Assembly: GCA_023213315.1 (NCBI GenBank)
Contig: JAKCPI010016737.1
Coordinates: 1 to 64,000 of the forward strand
Direction of reading: 5' to 3'
Source: Euborellia annulipes
Taxonomy: Eukaryota > Arthropoda > Insecta > Dermaptera > Anisolabididae
Length of the DNA stretch: 64,000 nt
This document shows positions 34,930 through 43,982 of the stretch, in pieces. Below the pieces are notes generated by a model, which was not told the DNA's origin, did no database searches, and worked only from the letters and a program-made list of their open reading frames with translations. Each line of letters begins with the position of its first letter. Position 1 is the stretch's first letter. The translations under genes were made by a program, and so were the position numbers.

Positions 34930-35001
34930 ATGTACTGATGAATATAATTATCTTTTCATATACTGTTTATAAACGAGTATAAATTAAGAAATTGAACAAA
35001 T

Positions 35002-35120
35002 TATGTGAGATTTATTTTTATGATGGTCCAGGGAATTGAACCCAGGAACTCCAGCCTTGCATTTCCACTAGGTCACTGGACCCGCGGTTGTTTGGCCCAA
35101 CATCAAAATAAATCTCACAT
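35002..35120 (-). repeat. Hairpin enclosing a tRNA-like sequence
   Basis: The outer arms TGTGAGATTTATTTT and complement pair. Inside, the minus strand reads GGTCCAGTGACCTAGTGG ... GGGTTCAATTCCCTGGACC, with matching GGTCCAG/CTGGACC ends and a B box. At about 58 nt it is too short for a normal tRNA. Confidence 0.5.
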
Positions 35121-35228
35121 GTATTTAGTTATTTTTGTTATTTTTTATTAATTAGTTAATTTAAAAATTCTAACTACTCGAGGTTAGACTTGGAGTTTAG
35201 ACTTTCACAGTTGTTATCATTAATTAGC

Positions 35229-35345
35229 GCAACTTTCATACCATGTTGATCCACCGGTTCTCGTCTGATCACCGAAGTTAAGCAACATTGGGCATGGTCA
35301 GTACTTGGATGGGTGACCGCCTGGGAACACCATGTGAAGTTGTCT
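35229..35345 (+). rRNA. 5S rRNA-like sequence (head of a SINE3-type element)
   Basis: Runs from ATACCATGTTG through CACCGGTTCTCGTCTGATCA, the internal A-box region AAGTTAAGCAACAT, and the box C GGATGGGTGACCGCCTGGGA to CACCATGTG. Nearly all of a 5S gene is present, but the terminal stem is changed at both ends. The unique sequence that follows suggests a 5S-derived SINE rather than a functional gene. Confidence 0.75.
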
Positions 35346-35716
35346 AAATTTTTTTACCATCCTTGTTAAGGTTTTGGCCAGGTTTTCCTTAACAGCTTAA
35401 GGCGAATGTCGGGATGGCTAATGCGACGTTTACTCCTGGTCTCGTGGCTTGCGTGAATTTTTTGATATTGTTTTTTTTTATTTCTTTCGATGGAAATGCA
35501 TGAACATGTTGATTGTTAATGGGCATGCATTTCTATTTATTTATTATTTTATTTTATTTTTTTTTTTCTTTTTTCCTTTTGTTTTGTTTTGTTTTGTTGT
35601 ATTTGTTATTGTATTTAAATTTGTATTGTGCTTGTTGGACCTAGCCACCGAGGACTGGTGCCTCTAAGCGGGTCGTAATAAATTTATTTATTTATTTATT
35701 ATTTATTTATTTATTT
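35346..35716 (+). mobile_element. Body and tail of the 5S-headed SINE
   Basis: Follows the 5S head with no break: TTAAGGCGAATGTCGGGATG, a T/TG-rich stretch, CCTCTAAGCGGGTCGTAATA and a (TTTA)n end at 35675..35715, as in LINE-mobilised elements. The boundaries are inferred; no target duplication was found. Confidence 0.55.
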
Positions 35717-35764
35717 AATAAAAGAATTTGATTTTCGGTTTAACTTTGATTTATTAGTAAAAAT

Positions 35765-35803
35765 TACGTTTCGGCCACTCATTCTGTGGCCTTCTTTAGG
35801 TAC
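35765..35803 (-). ncRNA. Hammerhead-like motif with one core change
   Basis: Minus strand: GUAC, CUAAAGA, A, GGCCAC-loop-GUGGCC, GAAAC, GUA. A perfect six-pair stem II, but the conserved G of CUGA is A. Confidence 0.4.
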
Positions 35804-35849
35804 AATTCAGCTAAGATTACAAAGATTGTTATTGTCATAGATGTAACAA

Positions 35850-37790
35850 CTCTTGTTCTTGGAGTTGGGATCCCGATTCATGTGATAAAAATTCATTTTG
35901 AAAAAAGAAAACGCTTTCTAAGCAAACCAACTTCAGCAACACGACTTAAAAAAAAATTCATTTCATTTGTATTGGCTACTAACCATTTGAAATAAATAGG
36001 AACGTGGCCTCCGATGCCTAAAAAAATTTACTCAAAGTTCTTCTATTCGATGTAATATAGGCCTATATTTTCTTTTGAATTATCCACACTCCAAAATATT
36101 AAAAATATCCTGCTGTAACCGGCAAATTAATTATTTTAATTTAATTTTATTTCCAATTCTAAATTCCCAATTTTATTTTTTATTTAAGTCAATTCATTTA
36201 TTTTACTCAAGTAGAAAATCCGTTTATTTTCTCTAAAATTTTTCTAACGTATTTTTAACGACTTTTGTATAAAATTTCCGTCGCCTCATGCGAACGACAC
36301 GAGCACAATTCAATTGCTTTGTGACTCTCGTCCTGAACAGTTGCATAGGTTATTCACAATATTTTTGCGTCCTGCAAAATTAATTCGACAGCCCTTGTCA
36401 ATATTATTGTATTTTTTTATTACATAACCCTTATGTATTAATACTTTTTTTCTGGTTAATTAATGACCCAGTTTTTTTTTTTCTCTAATTAAAATATTTT
36501 TACGTTCTTCAACTTGTTACCTGTTATATATTTTTATCGTTATTTATTTTGTTACTGTATCATTTTAAAGAAGAATTAAACCAATTACGTGTTAATTAAT
36601 AATTGTTAAATCAAAAATTTCGTGTTGTCATTTGGTGTGTGTGCGTGTGAACCCTTCCCCCACCATCAACCATCTTCAACGACAATTTGGCAACGGGAAA
36701 CGAAAATTCCTCCTAACTGGTACCCATCCTGGAGCCAGCAGAAAATCATCTATCATAAATAGCATCCAATCCTGGAGCTAACTGCATAATATTTATTATA
36801 AAGGGCACCCGATCAAGGGCCAACTTCATCACATCTATTATACTGCTTAATTCCAATCAATGACACCTGCTACAAATATTTTACGTTCATGTTTTATTAA
36901 ATAAAACAATAGACCCATGAATTACGGGGACATTTGAAATACAATAAAATTTGTTTCATTGGTCTGAAAGCAGCGGGTTTATTCTCCATTTTCCAACATA
37001 AGAGGACATAATAAATAATATTTGCCAGATGGATGTGATGATTGGACATAAAGGGCTCTCCTGGACTTTAACGAGGATTTTCCATTTTCGCAGGGGACTT
37101 GTTTATATCTACACGACTAAAAGCGAACCAAAAATCTATTTTTATTGATGTATAAAAATTATCAACTCTGCAATAGAGAGCCGCTGCTTTTATCTTTAAT
37201 TTGATAAATTTTTCTCCTTTAAGAGAATTCGAGAGGCGCCGTGTGGCCATAGCCAAAAGTAATCTCTACTTACTTATTTGTATATTTAATGAACGTAGCC
37301 AGAAATTGTGATTGTAAGGTGCTTTTGCATGGAAATTTAATATCGTTGGAAAGGATTGAAAAGATTCAAGTCCGAAAAAATTGCATTCTCTTTACCACAA
37401 CTGAGTGGTAGTAGATAAAAAAATTTCCTAGCTTAGACCTTACCTCTTTTCCGCCCCCAAAAAAAGAATATTTTCTAATATAATATATATTTTTTAGTAT
37501 AGCTTAATAATAATTTGGAGATTTCTATTTATTTTAAGACTTACTGCATTTTATAATAATACATACTGAAAATTAACAATATAAATCAGTACAGATAAAT
37601 AAATAACTCTAGAGAGAAGGCCATCATTTTCGCAAAATGAGGCCAAAGATTTTCGAACTAAATTATAATTAAACTCATAACAAGTCACGGTTGGGAGAAT
37701 GTCTTTTTTTGGATTTGAATATTTTAAAAAGGCATATCTTAAGGGCATTTACGAAAGGCCCTTCAAACTATTTCTTATTTAAATCCATTA
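35850..37790. other. AT-rich intergenic stretch, possible LTR remnant
   Basis: 36940..36990 (ATACAATAAAATTTGTTTCA, then GGGTTTATTCTCCATTTT) resembles 56922..56980, a shared block with a polyadenylation signal as in LTR R-U5 regions. The rest is unremarkable. Confidence 0.3.
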
Positions 37791-37800
37791 GCTAATTGTT

Positions 37801-38455
37801 ACTTTCTCCTACCTCTATATATGTTAATATATAGAGAAAGTATTGGATTCATGTAAAAAATTCGATGTCGAGATTTTGATGGATATTCACGTTTCGAGGT
37901 TCCCTGAATCCAAAAATTGATTTTTGCGACATGGTCTGTCTGTCTGTGTGAGTCTTTGAACAAAATATCTCAAGAACGCTAGGAAGTTAAAATTTCATAT
38001 TTAAGTTAGGCACCCCCCTGGCACGTGACACGAAGCTTTTGAACAAAATCGACCAAAAAGTATTAGTACTTTACTGATGCACTTTTTCAGTTTTTTTTTT
38101 TTTTTTTTTTTTCGATTCGCTCCAACGATTTTGTTTAAAATTCAAAAATCAATTATTTTTTTAGATGGTCTTTAAAATGTATATTCTCATTTTGCCATTG
38201 AAATCTTCTGAAGTTCACTTTACTCTTGTACTCCAAAGAAAAGATAAGAGAAATGGTTGCTATGATTACAAAATATAAAAAATATTTTCTATATACTTTT
38301 AAATTATAAATCTTGAAATTGGAATGTACCGTATTGTTGAAAACTGAATATATGTCGACACAAAAAATCTGGTGTGACAAGCACAGTACACAACTTTCGA
38401 TTACTGAAGGTAAGAGAAAGTTGTGTGCTGTGCGCCAGTCACACCATATTTTTTA
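37801..38455 (+). mobile_element. Family A element, near full length
   Basis: A terminal palindrome, the GAGGTTCCCTGAATCC block, a short TCTG run, body, and hairpin at 38363..38453. Confidence 0.75.
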
Positions 38456-38644
38456 TTATTTTTTCATCTCTATATGATTTGACCTAAAAAATTCTTGATA
38501 CCATTTATGATATATTGATATCTTAATTATAATATCTTTTATTTCTTTCTTAATAAATATCATCAACTTTATTGTGCGTTTTAGTTCATTGGAAGGTAGG
38601 CAATCCAAATAACAAAAGCGAACTAACTTAATATATGCGCCAGT

Positions 38645-38899
38645 CAAGGGCGGATCCAGAGGTGTTTCTCGGGGGGGGTAATCTGGTGTGACTCGTCGCA
38701 CAGCACACTATTTTTTTTTAATTTCGGGAATTTAAAAGCGCATTCTGTACTTGTTTGCCAGAATATAAATACACATCAAATTTTTAAGTATTAATTTTAA
38801 AAATTTTACATTTAAAATACATTTTTTTGCGAAAAAAAGGTATTTTTTCGAATCTCGGGGGGGGGTAATTACCCCTTTACCCCCCTGTATCCGCCCTTG
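38645..38899 (+). mobile_element. hAT-type MITE, copy 3
   Basis: The same ends as the copy at 1675, 255 bp, with a perfect 8-bp duplication (gcgccagt, 38637..38644 and 38900..38907). Confidence 0.9.
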
Positions 38900-38904
38900 G
38901 CGCC

Positions 38905-39164
38905 AGTAGCGTATTCAGGTGGGGCGACAAATATCCGGCTTTTTATCCCGGAATCTCCAGCTTTTTCCCAAAATTTCCGGCTTTATTTTTGAAATTTCAT
39001 AATAAATTCATTTTATATCACAAATCCGGAAAAAAGGTCGAATGAGATTCGTATAGCCTACTAAAACAAAAAAGCCCGAACGAAAAACGGTGCCCCACTT
39101 GGGCTTCGCTCCCCCCCCCCTCCTGCCCTCAAAGGCGATTCGATTCGATAGTTACGCCGCTGAT
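38905..39164 (+). mobile_element. hAT-like element with CAGTAGCG end
   Basis: Begins CAGTAGCGTATTCAGG, contains repeated TTCCGGCTTT/CTCCAGCTTT phrases and ends GTTACGCCGCTG. An inverse-orientation copy is at 40367..40590. Confidence 0.6.
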
Positions 39165-39300
39165 GAGTGGATGGCAACCACAAGTTACCCGAGCTAAAAC
39201 TATCATTTTTCCACTCCCTTTATGCTCACCTCTCCTCTTCCCTAATAAGCGGCAGGCCGTGCAACTAGTTGAATTGATTTTATTTATCTCGGTCGAGTTC
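39165..39300 (+). repeat. Diverged copy of the 34712-type retroposon
   Basis: GTGGATGGCAACCACAAGTT and GCGGCAGGCCGTGCAAC match the retroposon at 34712. Confidence 0.5.
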
Positions 39301-40200
39301 TTAAAATTAAATTTGCAGAGGGTTACTTTAGAATGAGAAGAATGTCTAAATCTAATATGGGAATAAATAATTTTATATGCGGCCCGCGGAGTTATGATGC
39401 ATTTCTAAAGTGGCCCTCAAGATCATTTGGGTTGCCGACCCTTGATTTAAGGTGAAATTGCCATTTCATCAAGTGATGGAGAGACAAGTAGTCGACCTCT
39501 TAAAAATACTTCTATTTTCTATGATATGATGTTACCTGATAGTGAATATGCTAATCTTCGAGTAGCCAGTCTTCTGTAATTCTAGTACCAGAGATATTTT
39601 TTTCTAACCTCCAAACCCTTTTCAAAATTCAACTAGAGAAAAAAGTAATAGTGAAAAATAATGATTTATTTACATTATTAGTAAATATATATAATAATAA
39701 TATAACCTTGAAGGATAATATAGCTTATTATGCATATTCGTTATAGAATCTTCAAAAGAGACTCAATCTAAAAGATTTATGCATTTTTAAGGCACGTTAT
39801 AATTAAATCAAACCTTTCTCATGTCGGTTTGAGTTATTTTTCATCCATCTATTTTGACCTTTCAACTTACGAATAGTTTATATTTTAGACATGGCGTGAA
39901 TTCTTTGACTAGTTCCCGCCTCTTTAAAGGTTTTTTTCCTTAACAATGCCTTCTTATTTGAACGACACTAAAATATCATAGTTTAACATTTTCAAGAATA
40001 TTCGTGAATTTATTATGAAAGATTCTTTTTATATATTTCCAGAATAAAATATTGAGAAAATCTGTGAAGAGAATTTTTTTCTTCTCAGACAAGAATGAGA
40101 TTCATTCCTGTCTGGAACTGTGAAATTTAATTGATGGAGGCATTTAGTGAATATTAATTTGCAATTCAAATAAGTTTCGAAAACAATTTACAATTTTTAT
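39301..40200. other. AT-rich stretch with an hAT end fragment
   Basis: TTGGGTTGCCGACCCTTG near 39430 looks like the right end of another hAT element; nothing else was recognised. Confidence 0.4.
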
Positions 40201-40214
40201 GCCTATGCCTAACT

Positions 40215-40366
40215 CAGGGGATCCCAGCTTGCAAGTGCGTTAACCATGAATTTACCGAGTTAAGGCAGGGCGGCATTTCCTCTATTCCTTTTATGCGTTA
40301 CTTCTCTCTTGCTTCAGCAAGTGTCAAGTTGTGCGACCTGTCGGTTTGCTTCTTCTCTCGGTAGCC
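40215..40366 (+). repeat. Diverged copy of the 34712-type retroposon
   Basis: Keeps the order CAGGGG.., ACCATGAATTTACCGAG, AAGTTGTGCGACCTGTCGG and TTCTTCTCTCGG. Confidence 0.45.
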
Positions 40367-40590
40367 AGCGGCGTAACTAGCCTTTGAGGGCGTTGGGGGG
40401 GGGAGTGCAACTGGGGCACCGTTTTTCGTTAGAGCTTTTTTTTGTAATTTTTCTCCGGATTTGTGATATAAAATAAATTTATTATAAAATTTCAAAAAAA
40501 CATCCCGAAGATTTGGGAAAAAGCTGGAGATTTCGGGAAAAAAAGCCGGAGATTTAGGTAGAAAGCCGGATGCGCTAGAGCTACTGTCGC
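40367..40590 (-). mobile_element. hAT-like element with CAGTAGCG end, inverse copy
   Basis: CCAGCGGCGTAACTAGCC at the left and repeated AAAGCCGGAGATTT phrases to the right, the reverse complement of 38905..39164. Confidence 0.6.
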
Positions 40591-40739
40591 AATATTCTGG
40601 TAAACAAGTACAGAATGCAACTTTAAATTACCGAAAGTAAGAGAAAGTCGTGTGCTGTGGGCAGTCACACTAGATTACCCCCTTAGTCACACTAGATTAC
40701 CCCCTCCCCCCCCGAAAAACTCCTCTGGATCCGCCCTTG
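40591..40739 (-). repeat. Truncated hAT-type MITE with internal duplication
   Basis: Ends CTGGATCCGCCCTTG; a short block, AGTCACACTAGATTACCCCC, is repeated twice in tandem (40663..40706). The other terminus is missing. Confidence 0.6.
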
Positions 40740-41158
40740 ATTCATACCTTACTACTAAATTTTGATATTACATTCCTATATACTACTGACCATAATAGGA
40801 AAGGAAAGGCGAGGAAGCGGGCCCGAGCTAGAGTCGGGTGGGGGGGGGGGTCTAGGCGGGCTAACCTCTTAATTAACTTTCATAAAAATATTTGTGCATA
40901 TAATTCGTTTGTCTGTTCTCCTGATAGAATTTTAAAACGAAATGTTAAAATGGACCGAGATAGAAAACCCCCAGAGTAGGAGGTCCAGGGGGACAAAGCG
41001 CGCCGAAGGAGGGATTTACGCAGATGCCGAAGGACTTGCTTTATGTGAACGTTTTTGCTGAATAGGCTAATGTTTAATTATTTTTAAAAATTATATAAAT
41101 ATACGTAAAATCAGTTCAAATAAGCACGAAGGGGAAAAAAGCATAAGGCAATCTCAAT

Positions 41159-41426
41159 CAAGGGCAGATACAGGGGGGGGGGGGTAAAGGGGGTAATTCC
41201 CCCCCCCCCCCGAGATTCGAAAAAATACCTTTTTCTCGCAAAAAAAATTATTTTTAATGTAAAATTTTTAAAATTAATACTTGAAAATTTGATGTGTATT
41301 TATATTCTGGCACACAAGTACAGAATGCGCTTTTAAATTACCGAAATTAAAAAAAAAATAGTGTGCTGTGCGACGAGTCACACCAGATTACCCCCCCCCC
41401 GAGAAACACCTCTGGATCCGCCCTTG
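41159..41426 (-). mobile_element. hAT-type MITE, copy 4
   Basis: An inverse copy of the MITE at 1675, 268 bp, with a perfect 8-bp duplication (atctcaat, 41151..41158 and 41427..41434). Confidence 0.9.
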
Positions 41427-41499
41427 ATCTCAATACACTTAGTTTTGTGTAGTTCGTGTAGAAAATTAAATATCTAATGGTTGTTTATAAAATTTCAGT

Positions 41500-41716
41500 C
41501 CGGTAGCTCAATTCTTTCATGCTAAAAATCGTTTCATACACACACACACACACACACACACACCCACAGACCATTTTGCCAATTGGGACCAATTTGGACT
41601 CAGGGGACCTCAAAACATGTACCAAGTATATCCATCAAAATATTGACATCGAATTGTTGACATGATCGCAATACTTTCTCTATATATATTTCATATATAG
41701 GGTAAGAGAAAGTAAA
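41500..41716 (-). repeat. Family A element, partial
   Basis: A (CA)n run, GGACTCAGGGGACCTCAAAA, and the end palindrome finishing GAGAAAGTAAAAAG. Confidence 0.65.
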
Positions 41717-41904
41717 AAGAAGTCTTAAAGAAGATTAATTTTAAAAGCAACAAAATTTTAAAAGTAAGTAATTTTTCATTAAGTGATTAAATCAAAATAT
41801 GGAAACTAATATTTTTTTTTTTTTTTTTTAGGTAAAGCTGAGGAAAGGTGGGCTTCGAGGAGAGGAGGAGGCTCAAAAGAAGAAAAAAATCTTTCACAAC
41901 AAAT

Positions 41905-42455
41905 TTTCGATTAAAAAATCTGGTGTGAAAAGCACAGAACACAAGTTTCAATTACCAAAGGTAAGAAAGTGGTCTGTCTGTGTGTCTGTCTATCTATCTG
42001 TGAACAAAATGGTTGCTATGGTAACAGAATATAAATACTGTTTATAAATTTTACAACTTGAATTAAAATGTACAGTACTGTCGGAAACTAAATAAGCTTA
42101 TATCGTCGCTTGAATCACGTAGTGGCGTATCTCAATTTCTATCATTTTTCAGGATAGCTGTTTATAGTTCGTGTTGTTATATTAAATGTTTAGATACGCA
42201 AAACCAAAAAACCTAAATAATACGAAAAAACATGGAAATACAGATTCGTCACTTTGTGATAATATAAAGAACGCCAGGACACAGCCATACCCGTTGTATC
42301 TCAATTTTTAATTTTTTTGACATACGTCACTACGTGATGCAAGCGACGATATGTAGATACAAAAAATCTGGTGTGACAAGCACAGAACACAACTTTCTAT
42401 TACTAAAGTGTAGCAGAAAGTTGAATGCTGTGCGACCAGTCCCAGCAGATTTTTT
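41905..42455 (+). repeat. Scrambled family A fragments
   Basis: A hairpin arm at 41912..41965, a TCTG run and body piece at 41967..42095, and a hairpin at 42360..42453. 42104..42125 and 42325..42345 also hold ATATCGTCGCTTG-like inverted copies, so two insertions may overlap. Confidence 0.5.
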
Positions 42456-42576
42456 CCTGCCATCTCAAATTTCCTCTGCCCCGCCCTTTTTTCTTTTGAC
42501 TTTTTTGTGAGCAAGAGGACGACTTCAATCTATAAGCGCAACATCGCACTAAATCATCACTAAATAAATCTCTAGC

Positions 42577-42933
42577 TTAAAACTCTTCTTTCTCCATAAT
42601 CTTCGACGTTATCCTTACGATAGAAGAAAAGCGGCAGCGAAGAGGCGCGCGCGGATTCGGATTTGGCGCGCTGCTCTGCGCCTTTCTGCTGCTGGTTGAT
42701 GCCAGCCAATGGCGTCGCCTCGATTTTCCCATTTGCTCTGTGTCGTTTCGTTCTCTGCCAACTCGAACTCTTCGTCTCGAATCTAAGCAGCGCACTCCGC
42801 TACCTCTGCCTCTGCTCTTTTGCTTTCCTTCACCAATTCTGACATACTGTTTTTACGGTTCATGGGTTTATTATACCAAATTTATCATTTCCTTTCACAT
42901 GTGTTAATTTCTCAGCAATCGCTACAAACTACA
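42577..42933 (+). promoter_or_regulatory. Probable X11L promoter and non-coding first exon
   Basis: A locally GC- and CpG-rich island (42630..42800) in AT-rich surroundings, followed by an ACAG|GTAAATC donor at 42933/42934. No open frame of note crosses it. With the acceptor TTTTGATCAG at 43512 upstream of the coding exon, this fits a 5' non-coding exon. It is inference from composition and splice signals only. Confidence 0.4.
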
Positions 42934-43512
42934 GGTAAATCACATCTATTTTAAATCGAAATCAAATCTTATATTCTTTCTTAAATTATTTATTCATAGA
43001 GAAACATGTCTCGAACTTTCAAAAATAATATAACCAATCGATAAAATGCATTCCTTTGACATGCCTTGAAGAACCTCAGGTTTTCAAAAAACAAAAAACC
43101 TTTTCATAAATGTTTTAGTTAATAAAACCTGTTTTTTAATTTGAAATATAAAATTATTTTTATAATCCATCCTATAATTCTGCTTGATAACCTTTATCAT
43201 TTCCAAATTTATATTTTGTATATAATTAGTTCACAGCTATTTTAGCATGTTAGTTTAAAATATTTTTTTTTTTCTTAGTTTAGTCATTTAATTAAACTCT
43301 TATAGAATTAGCATAGACTTGCCAAACACACCCTCATATGATTCATCCAAACATCAATATTATCAACTAATCGCCTGTTCATTTCTTTTTTAGATTTGTT
43401 GCTGTATGTTTAATTCATGATTTTTCACAAGACTCACAATGTGAAGTAAGTTCACTTAGCTCTTTATTTCGCTAGAGTATTTCTTTTTTTTTTATTTCCA
43501 AATTTTGATCAG

Positions 43513-43722
43513 ATGTTCCCCGAGGCTTTGCTTGCGTGCTGTCCCTCCACCCTTTTTTTTTTATTTCCCTCGCCTTATTCGTCACGCCAGTTTCCCCCAC
43601 GTGTATACTACACAGTCATTAACACTGGATTAGGGCCGATTTGGGTGTCTTGTCCTTCTTCTTCTTCTTCTTCTACTTCTTCTCTTATCCCGAACCCTCT
43701 AGGCACACCTAGAATGTGGTGA
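43513..43722 (+). other. Probable X11L 5' UTR part of the first coding exon
   Basis: Follows a pyrimidine-rich acceptor ending GATCAG at 43512. An in-frame TGA (43720..43722) directly precedes the ATG at 43723, so the coding start cannot lie further upstream in this exon. The segment contains a (TTC)n run at about 43650..43685. Confidence 0.5.
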
Positions 43723-43982
43723 ATGGTTAAACGGTCCCCCCAAACGATCGCCGTCGGCGTCAACGCGTCGTCCGGGATGGCCAGCCTCGTACATCTTGAC
43801 AATCTGGACTGCGCGTCAAGCGCCGGGGCGACTAACGAGCAAATCACAAAACTGTTCCCAAAGTGTCGACCTCGGGACATCAATCTTAACCCTGTGGTGA
43901 CGCACCATCCCCATCACACCCCGTCGTCGCCGTTCGACGATCTTTCCAATGACAACATGATGATGGACGCGGATGCCGATAG
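43723..43982 (+). CDS. X11L: X11L exon with start codon
   Basis: The ATG is preceded immediately by in-frame TGA. It encodes MVKRSPQTIAVGVNASSGMA then an acidic end (SPFDDLSNDNMMMDADADR). The donor is ATAG|GTAAGC; phase 2. It is more GC-rich than the flanking introns. Confidence 0.75.

Noticed and set aside
35229..35345. Functional 5S rRNA gene
   Set aside because: The terminal stem is altered and SINE-like sequence follows directly, so it is more likely a 5S-derived retroposon.
43608..43883. 91-residue minus-strand frame
   Set aside because: Antisense to the first coding exon of X11L and its (TTC)n leader.
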